From Bacillota bacterium (lineage in GTDB: Bacteria > Bacillota > Clostridia > Acetivibrionales > DSM-1351): DNA of 64,000 bases. The notes under the pieces were generated by a model. The model was not told where the DNA came from. It searched no databases and saw only the letters and a program-made list of their open reading frames with translations. The DNA is taken from positions 139,408-203,407 of the forward strand of contig JAEXFI010000014.1 in NCBI GenBank assembly GCA_023400235.1, in the 5' to 3' direction. Every line of letters starts with the position of its first letter. Position 1 is the stretch's first letter. The translations under genes and the position numbers were made by a program. Shown here piece after piece: positions 26,320 through 35,967 of the stretch.

Positions 26320-26868
26320 ATGGCAAGCAATAAAATAAGACAAATAACAATAATGGGGATATTAATAGCAATATCAATTATTCTTGTAGTATCTCCATTG
26401 AGATTCCCGTTTCCTACCGCACCGTTTCTGGTATATGAACCGGGTGATGTTCCAATCCTTGTAGGCGGCTTTGTATTCGGCCCCGTGGCAGGAGTTCTGT
26501 TGACTGTGATCACGTCAATAGTACAGTCCATAACCGTAGCCAAGGATGGTGTTTTTGGCTGTATAATGCATATCTTTGCCACTTCTGCTCTTGTGGGGAT
26601 ATCCTCTATCATCTACTACAGGAAAAAAACCTTTACACGGGCCATTGTGGGTGTTGTAATGGGAAGTCTTGCCATGACTGCGGTGATGGTTGTTTTAAAC
26701 CTGGCCCTTGATCCGATTTTTTATGGAATGACTCTGGAAGCGGTTGTAAAGCTTGTTTTTCCAGCAATTTTACCCTTCAATCTTATGAAATCAGGTATAA
26801 ATTCCATAGTATTTCTGCTGATTTTCAGGTCTGCCGGAAGAGTTCTGCTCCGAATAGCCCAAAAATAG
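26320..26868 (+). CDS. ribU: Riboflavin ECF transporter substrate-binding subunit RibU
   Basis: 182 residues, ATG at 26320 with GGGGAGG. Six hydrophobic segments are visible (about 8-27, 40-62, 64-90, 95-113, 118-140, 155-180). The first has the polar residues that touch the energising EcfT subunit, and the VPILVGGFVFGPVAGVLLT stretch matches the RibU group of ECF S-components. It imports riboflavin using the shared EcfA1A2T module, which is not in the window. The FMN riboswitch in front supports the substrate strongly. Confidence 0.93.
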   Translation: MASNKIRQITIMGILIAISIILVVSPLRFPFPTAPFLVYEPGDVPILVGGFVFGPVAGVLLTVITSIVQSITVAKDGVFGCIMHIFATSALVGISSIIYYRKKTFTRAIVGVVMGSLAMTAVMVVLNLALDPIFYGMTLEAVVKLVFPAILPFNLMKSGINSIVFLLIFRSAGRVLLRIAQK

Positions 26869-27097
26869 GGAAATTTTAATAAAATACTTGTAATTTATTT
26901 CTGTAATGCATAATATTGTGATAGTTGCTTATCAAAAAACTAAATTATATATTTACATTGAATTCATTAGCACGTATTATAATATATAATATCAATTGTT
27001 TTAGCTGACAGGTCTTTAAGCGGCCTAGTCACGTGGGCATTCTTGGCCAGGTTATCAGGTAATATGCTATAGTTAATAATTGCGGGGTGATTTATTT

Positions 27098-27403
27098 ATG
27101 GAATTTTGTAACAAATGTGGTTCTTTAAAGATTAACGGCAGCTGTACAAACAAAAAGTGCGATCAGCATGTTAAATCCATGGTTGAATTAGCAACCACTC
27201 AGCAGATCGAATATATTAAAGAACTGGCAGAACAGTTGGGAGAAGATATCAGCGAAGTGAATTTTGAAGTTATGAGCAAGTCAGAAGCTGTAGATCTTAT
27301 TGACGAGTACCTTGAAAGACTTGATGACAGTGAGAAAAAACTTGCCGTCGGAGTTGAACGGCTTGACGACGACGACGATTCGGATAATGAGGAAGATTTA
27401 TAG
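27098..27403 (+). CDS. Small zinc-ribbon protein with acidic tail
   Basis: 101 residues from the ATG at 27098 (GGGGTGA site); a longer reading from a TTG at 27080 is unlikely. The N-terminus has CNKCG and CTNKKC (about residues 4-21), a likely zinc ribbon. A middle segment TTQQIEYIKELAEQLGEDIS followed by MSKSEAVDLIDEYLERL resembles the small helical DUF3072-type repeat found in phage and housekeeping proteins. It ends in a strongly acidic tail (LDDDDDSDNEEDL). Function is unknown; nucleic-acid or protein binding is only a guess. A strong terminator follows. Confidence 0.75.
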   Translation: MEFCNKCGSLKINGSCTNKKCDQHVKSMVELATTQQIEYIKELAEQLGEDISEVNFEVMSKSEAVDLIDEYLERLDDSEKKLAVGVERLDDDDDSDNEEDL

Positions 27404-27423
27404 AATAATACTGTTAAAGATAA

Positions 27424-27457
27424 ATAAAAGGCGAGGATTAAATCCTCGCCTTTTATT
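27424..27457. terminator. Intrinsic terminator
   Basis: AATAAAAGGCGAGGA with its exact complement around a five-base loop, ending TTTTATT, 21 bases after the zinc-ribbon gene. Confidence 0.92.
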
Positions 27458-27665
27458 GTTGATAACTTTTGGATAACTGTCCCCAGACCGGTGTGGATAT
27501 GTGAAATACCCCGGCATAAGCGATGGTATTATCCTCTGAAATGGCCATGAAATAAGGAGTTTCTCTTACTGTTACCCTGTCCTTGATTTGCAGAGAACAG
27601 TTTGTGGATAATGTGCATAAGTCTGTGAATAACCTGAAAATGCATGCTTCAGCCCCTGTGGAAAA

Positions 27666-29573
27666 TCAGTCCCTTGTACTTAATCCGTAACCGTAGGGGA
27701 AGAGAGCATTATATCCGTCTGTCTGATTGTTAAAGGTTATAGGCAACTGTCCCAAGCTTCTTGGCCAGGTAACCGGCAGTCTTGCAGTAAAATCCTCTTC
27801 CCCGTAAAACACACCGGCTATGGCTCCACCTTCTGTACCCGGAAGCCACGCCTCCACAAAGCCGTCCCATTTATCCAATTCTTCAGTTACAATTCTCGGC
27901 CTTCCTGAGATTTGTATTACAACTACAGGCTTATGAGCCGCATACGCCGCTTTTAGAGTCTGCTTATTTCCCTCCAGGGCAGTGTCATCATACAGGCTCA
28001 AACTGCCATCGTCGCCCTTCCCCTCCGCATAGGGGTATTCTCCTATAACTGCTACTATGACATCGGCCTCGTTCAGCCTGGACATATCCGTAATAACTTT
28101 CGTTCCATTTTTTATGGCATATTCCTTAAAACCGTCCAGTACAGTTGTTCCAATCATCCAGCGCCCACTTGCATCGTCCTGTCCGCCCTGCCAGGTTTTA
28201 GTCCAGCCTCCGCACTGCACGCCGATATTATCTGCAGCGGGGCCTATTACGGCAATGTTCTGCTTGTTGGTAAAAGGTATGATATTGTTTTTGTTTTTTA
28301 AAAGTACCAGGGACTTGATAACCGCCTCCTCTGCTATTTTTGTATTTTCGTCGTTCCTAGGGGTGTAACTGTCCTGGGGTACCGCAGTGATTACTCCAAG
28401 CTTGCCCATCTCTATCTTTACCCGGAGCACTCTTGCTACGGCATCATTTATTCGCTCCATCCGGATATCCCCGTTGCTCACAGCGTCCACAACAGCCTCA
28501 TGGCACTCTCTCCACTGGGATGCTTCCATGAGCACATCAAGTCCTGCATTCACAGCCAGCACAACCTGGTCGTACAGGCTTTCGCCCTTTAGCTGGTGAA
28601 TCCCCTCAAAGTCACTTATGACAACACCTGTAAACCCCATATCATCCTTGAGGATATCCTGGATAAGGTACTTATTGCTATGATTCTTTTCATTATTTAT
28701 GCTGCTGTAGGATACCATTATGCTCTTAACTCCGGCACTTACCGCTTCCTTGTACACAGACAGGTAATTGTCATTGAGATCCTTCTGATTCAGGTTTGCG
28801 TTGCCCTGGTCCAAGAGATAGCCGCTGTCCCCTGTTCCGTACTTTGCCGCCCCGTCAGCTACATAATGCTTTGCGCAGGCAATTATCCCCTTCTTTTGAA
28901 GAGTAGTTATATACGGTATGGACAGGATGCTTACCAGATCCGGATTTTCACTGAAGCTTTCATAGGTTCTTCCCCATCTTATATCGTTGCTGACGGCAAC
29001 ACAGGGAGAGAAATTCCAGTCTATTCCCGCCGACCTCAGTTCCAGTGCAGTTGCTCCAGCCACCTTTCCAATGAGTTCACTGTCCCCACTGGCGCCTATA
29101 CCTATATTGTGCGGGTATATAACCGTATCCTGCAGATTATTGTTTCCATGCACAGCATCTACTGCAAACACAAGCGGAATACCCAATCTTGTCTGTCGGG
29201 CAGCAGCTTTGAACTGCTCCGTCATACTGCGCCACTCGCCAATAGAATTGATCCCCGGCGCCGAGCCTCCCTGTGCAAAAACCGAGCCTATGAAAAAATT
29301 CTGTACATCTCTGAGGGAAATGGCCTGTCGCTCTACTTGAATCATCTGACCGGCTTTCTCTTCAAGTGTCATTTCGTTCAGAAGCCTTGAAATATTTTCT
29401 GAGATAGGCTTACTTGCATCATATAAGGATTCTAATTCATCGTTCAAATCGTAAGAGGTTACAGCCTGCGCTTCAGTTCTTCCAGTCTCGGTTTTGCCTG
29501 TCTCACTGCAGCTTACCACTAATATAGCAATAGTTATCACTAGCATCAGTATAGTTGCTTTTTTATTAAACAC
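27666..29573 (-). CDS. Glycoside hydrolase family 3 lipoprotein (beta-glucosidase type)
   Basis: 635 residues from a GTG at 29573 with AGGAGG seven bases upstream. A lipoprotein signal ends at Cys22 (LVVSC), so the enzyme is anchored outside the membrane. The GH3 barrel covers about 55-395: GIPLVFAVDAVHGNNN (near 131-146), KHYVADG (235-241) and the catalytic nucleophile Asp321 in VVISDFEGI. The second alpha/beta domain follows (LLKNKNNIIPF, then NIAVIGPAADNIGVQCGGWT near 450). Such enzymes release glucose from beta-linked oligosaccharides; relatives act on cellodextrins or xylan. There is no type C fibronectin domain at the end, unlike longer GH3 enzymes. It is divergent from the CE7 esterase. 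Confidence 0.92.
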   Translation of the reverse strand: MFNKKATILMLVITIAILVVSCSETGKTETGRTEAQAVTSYDLNDELESLYDASKPISENISRLLNEMTLEEKAGQMIQVERQAISLRDVQNFFIGSVFAQGGSAPGINSIGEWRSMTEQFKAAARQTRLGIPLVFAVDAVHGNNNLQDTVIYPHNIGIGASGDSELIGKVAGATALELRSAGIDWNFSPCVAVSNDIRWGRTYESFSENPDLVSILSIPYITTLQKKGIIACAKHYVADGAAKYGTGDSGYLLDQGNANLNQKDLNDNYLSVYKEAVSAGVKSIMVSYSSINNEKNHSNKYLIQDILKDDMGFTGVVISDFEGIHQLKGESLYDQVVLAVNAGLDVLMEASQWRECHEAVVDAVSNGDIRMERINDAVARVLRVKIEMGKLGVITAVPQDSYTPRNDENTKIAEEAVIKSLVLLKNKNNIIPFTNKQNIAVIGPAADNIGVQCGGWTKTWQGGQDDASGRWMIGTTVLDGFKEYAIKNGTKVITDMSRLNEADVIVAVIGEYPYAEGKGDDGSLSLYDDTALEGNKQTLKAAYAAHKPVVVIQISGRPRIVTEELDKWDGFVEAWLPGTEGGAIAGVFYGEEDFTARLPVTWPRSLGQLPITFNNQTDGYNALFPYGYGLSTRD

Positions 29574-29741
29574 GATTTAGCCTCCTGTCTTATACTTGTA
29601 ACTCTATATTACAAAATATTGAAAAATTTAGCAATCAAATAAGAAATTAAAGACCCCTTCAAGATCGTCATATACTACTTGTTACATTAAAGCTGCAAGG
29701 GTATAATTGTATTAATATTCTAATTTAAGGAGTGACCCTCT

Positions 29742-30716
29742 ATGCTTCAGCCATATGATCTGCCTCTAGAGCAGTTGAAAGTATTTAAGCCTGATTTAAC
29801 CAGGCAGCCCGACTTTGAGGAATTCTGGAGCAGTTCACTTGAAGAGCTGTCCAAAATTCCCCTTACATATACGCTGACCCCCTACGATTATCCCGTAAGA
29901 GGTGTTAAGGTATATACACTTAACTTTTTGAGCTTTAATGAGGCCAATATTCAGGGCTTCCTTGCCATTCCTGACGGAGCAGGTCCCCATCCCGGACTCA
30001 TGCTCTATCACGGCTATAACTGGGCCATGGATGGAAAAATCGAAGACACCGTTAATTGGGCACTTCACGGCTATGCGGCCTTTCAGATGCTTGTACGGGG
30101 ACAACAGGGCTACAGCTGTGACAATGTGCCCTCCACAACCGGAGGAGTAAGCGGCTGGATGACCAAAGGAATCCTTAACCCCAGGGAATACTACTACAGA
30201 GCGGTATATCTGGATGCTGTCCGTGCCCTGGAGGTTCTGTCGGCTATTGAAGGCGTGGATGCGGGAAGAATTGGTGTACACGGCGGAAGTCAAGGCGGAG
30301 GGCTTACGCTGGCTGCGGCAGCACTCAGCAGCATTCCGGTGGTTGCAGTAGCTGACTTCCCGTACCTGTCAAATTTTGAAAGAGCCATTAATATTACTCC
30401 TAATGGACCATATAATGAATTTAATGACTATTTCAGAAAGAATCCAGACCCCCAAATAGAAATCCAGGCCAAGAAAACTCTTTCCTACTTTGATGTGATG
30501 AACCTTGTTCCCAAAATCAAGTGTCATACCTGGATAAGTTCCGGACTGGTAGACGATATTACTCCTCCGTCCACGGTTTTTTCGGCTTATAATCATCTCA
30601 ACTGCTCCAAGGAAATTGCCGTCTACAGGTATTTTGGCCATGAGTACCTTCCCGGTGCAACAGTACCCAAGCTTCGCACATTGATGAATTACCTTTTCGG
30701 CACTAAGGAGGCATAG
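29742..30716 (+). CDS. Acetyl xylan esterase / cephalosporin C deacetylase (CE7)
   Basis: 324 residues, usual for CE7, ATG at 29742 with AAGGAG. There is no signal peptide, so it acts in the cytoplasm on imported acetylated oligosaccharides. The alpha/beta-hydrolase triad is visible: Ser183 in HGGSQGGG, an Asp at 271-272 in SSGLVDDITPP and His300 in YFGHEYLP. The family RGQ motif lies at 119-121. It removes acetyl groups from xylo-oligosaccharides. Divergent from GH3 and near GH94, which fits a hemicellulose and cellulose-using strain. Confidence 0.93.
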   Translation: MLQPYDLPLEQLKVFKPDLTRQPDFEEFWSSSLEELSKIPLTYTLTPYDYPVRGVKVYTLNFLSFNEANIQGFLAIPDGAGPHPGLMLYHGYNWAMDGKIEDTVNWALHGYAAFQMLVRGQQGYSCDNVPSTTGGVSGWMTKGILNPREYYYRAVYLDAVRALEVLSAIEGVDAGRIGVHGGSQGGGLTLAAAALSSIPVVAVADFPYLSNFERAINITPNGPYNEFNDYFRKNPDPQIEIQAKKTLSYFDVMNLVPKIKCHTWISSGLVDDITPPSTVFSAYNHLNCSKEIAVYRYFGHEYLPGATVPKLRTLMNYLFGTKEA

Positions 30717-30772
30717 AACCATCAACAATAAACATTGGCAAATACCAAATAAACGCTGATTATAAATTTTAA

Positions 30773-30805
30773 AGAAAGGATTGTCTTCCGTGGACAATCC
30801 TTTCT
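30773..30805 (-). terminator. Intrinsic terminator
   Basis: AGAAAGGATTGTC with its complement around a seven-base loop. On the minus strand it is followed by TTTAAAATTT, so it best fits the end of the chemoreceptor gene (stop at 30828); it may also act on the esterase gene. Confidence 0.7.
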
Positions 30806-30827
30806 CATCGTCTATTCCCCAAGTCAA

Positions 30828-32303
30828 TTAAACAGCATATTTTTTCATTTCATCGGCCACAGCTATTATTTCATTAATTTTTTTCATTAATTCCTCTGCG
30901 CTGTTCATGTTCTCATAGGCCATTGAATTTGCCTCCTGAGAGCTTGCAGCTGTTTGCTGGCTAACTGCCGCAATCTTATTGATGTTTTCCTTTATCTGGT
31001 CGTTGGATTCCACAATGGTGTTTATCTTATAATTGACTTCCTCTATGTTGTCAAACAGCTTATTTGTATTATTGCTTATGTTATCGTATACATCCTTGGT
31101 GACCTTAATATTTTCATTCTGCTCTATATTGGCAGTCTTGGTATTTTCAATCTGGTTGAAGCATTCAATTACCTTTGTACTCAGATCATTTATAATCTTT
31201 GAAATCTCAGAGGTGGATTGCTTGCTTTGATCAGCCAGCTGCCTGATTTCATCGGCTACCACTGCAAAGCCCTTTCCGCTTTCCCCCGCCCTTGCAGCTT
31301 CGATAGAAGCATTTAAAGACAGAAGGTTTGTCTGGGCACTTATTCCCGATATTATAGAAGTAATCCCCAGAATCTCATTGGTTTTTTCCTTAAGCTCCAG
31401 CATCAGGGCCTCAACTCTCTGGCTTTGGTCGTTTACGATACCCGCCCTTTCATTGAGCTGATTGACTATATCAAGGCCTTTTCCCACGTCCTCGGCAGAG
31501 TTCTTTGAAAGCTCGCCCATCTGCTGGGAAAGTCTTGACGTTACATCAATAAGCTCGCTGATTTTTTGTGAATAAACAGACTGCTGAGTCATACTCTCAG
31601 AGGTTTCCTGAGCTCCTTTGGAAATTTCATCAATGGCTCCCGTCACCTGGTTCATGGACAAGTTCAATTTGTTCATGAAATTTTGGAGCTCTTTTGCATT
31701 GGCTTCCATTATGTGCGCTGCCTTCAGAGTATTGGACAGTATCTCCTCCTGCTTATTCTGCTGATCCTTAAGACTTTTTATTTTCGTATAGTTGAACAGG
31801 TTTGAGAGCTTTGTGGATAAAATAAGAGCTATTCCGAAGAGTGTTACTGCTGCAAACTGTATTGTGACATCGGTTGAGGTCTTTGTAGTTACCACGCCGG
31901 AAATTATCTTGTAGGCTATAACTCCCGTGTTAATTGCAAAAACATAAATTATGCTTACTACTGTGAGCCTTAAATCAAAATACAGTATGTACATGACGAT
32001 GATTGGAAAGATGTATACGAAAGACAGGGCGGAATGTGATGTAATCAGCGCGATAGTATAGATGACAAGATAGCCTATGAGCGTTATATATTTCAGTACT
32101 CCGCTGTGCTTATTTCTGTTGTAGACAACTATGGCAGCCGTAATAGGAACAACGACAACTGTAACAAAGACAACAATATACAATAGCGTACGAACACCTT
32201 TGATGTACTCCCCTACGTAACCTACTACCAGGAAGAGACTTAATAAACAGTTAATTATCAGTACCACTTTGTTCGTTAATTGTTTTACCTGTTTTTCATC
32301 CAT
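30828..32303 (-). CDS. Methyl-accepting chemotaxis protein
   Basis: 491 residues from the ATG at 32303 with GGGAG eight bases upstream; an ATG at 32318 is less well placed. About six hydrophobic segments fill residues 10-175, with hardly any outer sensor loop and no HAMP domain, so it may sense something within the membrane or inside the cell. The cytoplasmic signalling helical hairpin runs from about 195 to 485, with the highly conserved tip NLLSLNASIEAARAGESGKG and FAVVADEIRQLA, which binds CheA/CheW. It ends close to a strong hairpin. The stimulus is unknown. Confidence 0.93.
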   Translation of the reverse strand: MDEKQVKQLTNKVVLIINCLLSLFLVVGYVGEYIKGVRTLLYIVVFVTVVVVPITAAIVVYNRNKHSGVLKYITLIGYLVIYTIALITSHSALSFVYIFPIIVMYILYFDLRLTVVSIIYVFAINTGVIAYKIISGVVTTKTSTDVTIQFAAVTLFGIALILSTKLSNLFNYTKIKSLKDQQNKQEEILSNTLKAAHIMEANAKELQNFMNKLNLSMNQVTGAIDEISKGAQETSESMTQQSVYSQKISELIDVTSRLSQQMGELSKNSAEDVGKGLDIVNQLNERAGIVNDQSQRVEALMLELKEKTNEILGITSIISGISAQTNLLSLNASIEAARAGESGKGFAVVADEIRQLADQSKQSTSEISKIINDLSTKVIECFNQIENTKTANIEQNENIKVTKDVYDNISNNTNKLFDNIEEVNYKINTIVESNDQIKENINKIAAVSQQTAASSQEANSMAYENMNSAEELMKKINEIIAVADEMKKYAV

Positions 32304-32582
32304 TTCATTATCTCCCATCTCTCATTTGATTTAGCCGTATTTTGTTAAAATAAGACTATTTTCAGCAGTGCATTTTTACAAAATATTTTTTATATCTATA
32401 TTACCATTTTTTGTATAAATTTCAAAGTATTATTATAGTGAATTTTTAAAAAATTTATCGTAATAACTATAAACTTGTAGAGATTTTCCATAAGTTGTGA
32501 TATCATTTCCTCATAAGTTTCGAACTTTATTATTTTTTATTATTCGTGAACACGGTTTTACGATTTGGAGGTGCGAAATCCA

Positions 32583-35024
32583 GTGAGATATGGACATTTT
32601 GATGAATTAAATAAAGAGTATGTGGTAACGCGGCCCGATACGCCGGCACCCTGGTGCAATTACCTGGGTTCTGTGGAATACGGCGCCATCATATCAAACA
32701 ATGCCACAGGATACAGCTTTGTTAAATCCGGTGCCTCGGGCAGAATCATAAGATTCAGGTTTAATTCTGCATCCAGTGATCAGCCGGGACGCTACATATA
32801 CCTGCGTGACAATTCAGACGGCGACTACTGGTCCGGCTCCTGGCAGCCTGTCTGCAAGGATCAGGCTGTATATGGCAGCGAGTGCAGGCATGGCACCGCA
32901 TATACCGTAATAAAATCACAATACAGGGATATTGAAACCTCCACTGCATATTTTGTTCCACTGGACAAGTACTACGAAGTGTGGCAGCTCAAAATAAAGA
33001 ATACCGGACCTTCCACCAGGGAGCTGTCCTTGTTTGGCATGGTGGAGTTCACAAATCACGACCATTATGAAAATGATACGGTAAATTTGCAATATTCACA
33101 GTTTATAAGTAAAACCTATTTTAAGGAGAACCATATTCTGCAGGTTATAAATGAGAATGGAAGCGAGGCCTCCTCTGATGTTGAGGGAAGCTGTAATACC
33201 ATGGGCGAACCGGGCTATCGCTTTTTTGGTGTAGCCGGAGCAGAGATAGCCTCCTTTGACGGAGAACGGGATGCCTTTTTAGGTGCCTATAGGACATACG
33301 GCAACCCTAAAGCCGTAGAAACAGGCAAATGCTCAAATACTCCTGCCTACAACGGTAACTCCTGCGGCGCCCTTCAAATAGACCTTACCTTGAAGCCTGG
33401 AGAAGAGAGAGTAATTATTTTTGTTCTGGGAGCAGGAGATGAGAATACTGCAAATCAGGTGATCAATAGCTATAATGATTCGCTTTGCGGCATCAGCGAC
33501 CTGGCAGACCTCCAATTGGAAGCGCTTAAGTCACTGTGGCACTCAAGGCTTGAGAACCTTCAAATATCAACTCCCGACCCCGATTTTGACAATATGGTCA
33601 ATGTGTGGAATGCCTATCAGTGCTTTATTACCTTCCTGTGGTCCAGAGCCGCCTCCTTCCAGTATTGCGGCCTCAGAAACGGGTTGGGCTACAGAGATAC
33701 CGTTCAGGATATTCAGGGTATAATTCACCTGGACTGCAATCTGGCAAGAGAAAGACTTTCTCTGATGCTATCCGCCCAGGTGTCAAACGGGGGAGGACTT
33801 CCTCTGGTAAAGTTCAATCATATACCGGGGAAGGAAGTTACTCCTGATGAATCAGAATATTCAAAAAAGACCGGACAGTCCTTTTACAGGGCAGATGACG
33901 CCTTATGGCTCTTCCCCACAGTTATGACCTACATAAAAGAAAGCGGACAATGGAGCTTTATAGATGAAGTTATTCCATATGCTGATAAAGGAGAGGCCTC
34001 CGTTTATACGCACCTAAAGCAGGCTATCCAATTCAACCTGGACCGCCAGGGTTCCCATGGCTTCCCTGCGGGCCTCTTTGCAGACTGGAATGACTGTCTG
34101 AGGCTGGGTACAAAGGGTGAATCAATGTTCGTTGCCTTCCAATTGTATTATGCGCTTTCCAGCTTCAAGGATTTTGCCGAAAGAAAAAACAATCTCAAGG
34201 ATGCAGAATGGGCCGGCAGTCACATGGACAGGCTGGACAGCGCCTTTGAGCTTTACGCCTGGGAAACTGACCAGTACGTACGTGGCTTTACAGAGGATGG
34301 ATATATCATCGGCTCAAAAAACAACAAGGAGGCCAATATATGGCTCAATCCACAGACCTGGGCGGTAATCAGCGGTGCAGCCCGTGATGAAAAGGCCGTT
34401 CTTGCTCTTGACCAGGTGTATAACAGACTGAATACCAAGTATGGTGCGCGGCTCTTCTATCCTGCCTTCAAAGAGTTCGGACTCCCGGTGGCAAGAATGA
34501 TTCTCTTCAATGAGGGCACCAAGGAAAATGCGGGTATTTTCTCCCAGCCCCAAGGCTGGCTGATACTGGCAGAAACCATAGTGGGTAATGGGAACCGGGC
34601 CTACGAGTACTTTAACGAAATAAATCCCGCTGCAATGAACGAGCATGCGGAAATAAGATGCCTGGAGCCCTATGTTCACGGGCAGGCCACCGAGGGAGTA
34701 GACACCCTTAACCATGGCCGTTCTCATGTTCACTGGCTCACAGGAACAGCTTCCACGGTAATGGTTGCCATAGTCAACGGTATTCTGGGTTTACAGCCCC
34801 AATATGAGGGAATAGATATAAATCCCTGCATCCCCTCCACCTGGCGCTCATTTACAATGAAAAAAATCTTCCGTGGAAAGCAGCTGGATATCCAGGTGGA
34901 TAATTCTGCCGGTGTACAAAAGGGTGTCAAACATGTGGTAGTCAACGGCAAAACCCTTGAGGGCTGTCATGTAGACTATTCGGAGCTTGCAGAGAGGAAC
35001 AGCCTTCTGGTCGTAATGGGCTAG
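32583..35024 (+). CDS. GH94 disaccharide phosphorylase (cellobiose phosphorylase-like)
   Basis: 813 residues from a GTG at 32583; GGAGGTG lies nine bases upstream, and the chain then opens MRYGHFDELNKEYVV, which matches the start of family members. The longer reading from 32565 is not supported. It has the N-terminal beta-sandwich, then the (alpha/alpha)6 barrel with the catalytic-acid motif DWND (about 501-504) in FADWNDC, and RNGLGYRDTVQD, the phosphate-region motif. These enzymes split beta-linked disaccharides with phosphate to give a sugar-1-phosphate. Length fits cellobiose and chitobiose phosphorylases, not the longer cellodextrin phosphorylase. DYWSGSWQPV recalls both groups, so the exact substrate stays open. 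No signal peptide. Confidence 0.88.
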   Translation: MRYGHFDELNKEYVVTRPDTPAPWCNYLGSVEYGAIISNNATGYSFVKSGASGRIIRFRFNSASSDQPGRYIYLRDNSDGDYWSGSWQPVCKDQAVYGSECRHGTAYTVIKSQYRDIETSTAYFVPLDKYYEVWQLKIKNTGPSTRELSLFGMVEFTNHDHYENDTVNLQYSQFISKTYFKENHILQVINENGSEASSDVEGSCNTMGEPGYRFFGVAGAEIASFDGERDAFLGAYRTYGNPKAVETGKCSNTPAYNGNSCGALQIDLTLKPGEERVIIFVLGAGDENTANQVINSYNDSLCGISDLADLQLEALKSLWHSRLENLQISTPDPDFDNMVNVWNAYQCFITFLWSRAASFQYCGLRNGLGYRDTVQDIQGIIHLDCNLARERLSLMLSAQVSNGGGLPLVKFNHIPGKEVTPDESEYSKKTGQSFYRADDALWLFPTVMTYIKESGQWSFIDEVIPYADKGEASVYTHLKQAIQFNLDRQGSHGFPAGLFADWNDCLRLGTKGESMFVAFQLYYALSSFKDFAERKNNLKDAEWAGSHMDRLDSAFELYAWETDQYVRGFTEDGYIIGSKNNKEANIWLNPQTWAVISGAARDEKAVLALDQVYNRLNTKYGARLFYPAFKEFGLPVARMILFNEGTKENAGIFSQPQGWLILAETIVGNGNRAYEYFNEINPAAMNEHAEIRCLEPYVHGQATEGVDTLNHGRSHVHWLTGTASTVMVAIVNGILGLQPQYEGIDINPCIPSTWRSFTMKKIFRGKQLDIQVDNSAGVQKGVKHVVVNGKTLEGCHVDYSELAERNSLLVVMG

Positions 35025-35035
35025 GAACCATTAAT

Positions 35036-35875
35036 TCAGGCAAATCTTTTCCTCATTGCCAATGTAATAAAATAAATAACCGCTGATATGATGACTATGG
35101 TTGCTCCCGTTGCAGTATCCATGTAATAGGACAATATCAGTCCCAATATTCCGGAGAACACCGAGATCAATATGGCACTTGCATTATATTGCCTTGCATT
35201 GTTTGAGATATTTCTGGCAGCGGCGGCAGGCAGCACAAGCAGAGAGTTCACTATGAGCAGACCCACCCATTGGATGACTATGGTTACGGCAACAGCAATA
35301 ATTGCAGTAAATGCAAGTTCAACCGCGAGAGTGTTGATTCCCCGGCTCTTTGCCAGAGACACATTCACGCTGACCATAAGCACCTTGTTGTAAAATACAA
35401 GCCATAGGATAATAATCAGTACCGCCAGCAAAAACAGTGCACCTATCTCTGCGGGTGCTATGCTGAGCAGGTCCCCCACAAGGTAGGAGTTGTAGCTGTA
35501 GCCTCCCGAGGTCACCAGCACAAGTCCTACCGCTATTGCCGCCGATGAAAATACGCCTATGACAGTGTCTGTTGAAGTCTTGGTCCTGTTCTTTATTATT
35601 GTTATAAGCACGGAAAAGCCAATGGAAAAAAATACTGCCGACCAGGCAGGACGTACCAAGCCTATTACACTTCCTATTGCAATGCCTGTAAAGGCTCCGT
35701 GGCCCAGGGCATCTGAGAAAAAAGCCATTCTGTTGTTTACAATAATTGTTCCCAGAATGCCAAATACAGGTGTAATCAGCAAAACAGCCAACAGGGCATT
35801 TTTCATAAAATCGTACTCAAGCCACCCAAATGGCAAAATTGTATTTAAAATACCGTAAATATGGTCCAAATTCAC
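35036..35875 (-). CDS. Metal ABC transporter permease (ZnuB/MntB, ABC-3 family)
   Basis: 279 residues with about eight hydrophobic segments and the family stretch FFSDALGHGAFTGIAIG (33-49), plus IVNSLLVLPAAAAR (about 205-218). It forms the membrane channel for zinc or manganese import. It lies 92 bases downstream of the matching ATPase gene on the same strand; a GCCGG / CCGGC hairpin falls in the gap. It is tail to tail with GH94, only 11 bases apart. Confidence 0.9.
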   Translation of the reverse strand: MNLDHIYGILNTILPFGWLEYDFMKNALLAVLLITPVFGILGTIIVNNRMAFFSDALGHGAFTGIAIGSVIGLVRPAWSAVFFSIGFSVLITIIKNRTKTSTDTVIGVFSSAAIAVGLVLVTSGGYSYNSYLVGDLLSIAPAEIGALFLLAVLIIILWLVFYNKVLMVSVNVSLAKSRGINTLAVELAFTAIIAVAVTIVIQWVGLLIVNSLLVLPAAAARNISNNARQYNASAILISVFSGILGLILSYYMDTATGATIVIISAVIYFITLAMRKRFA

Positions 35876-35967
35876 TACCTCTCTTCACCTTATCTTACCT
35901 TACGGCTTTATGAATGCCGTCACAATCAGCCTGCCGGCTTAAAATAACCGGCTTGGGCTTAAAACTG

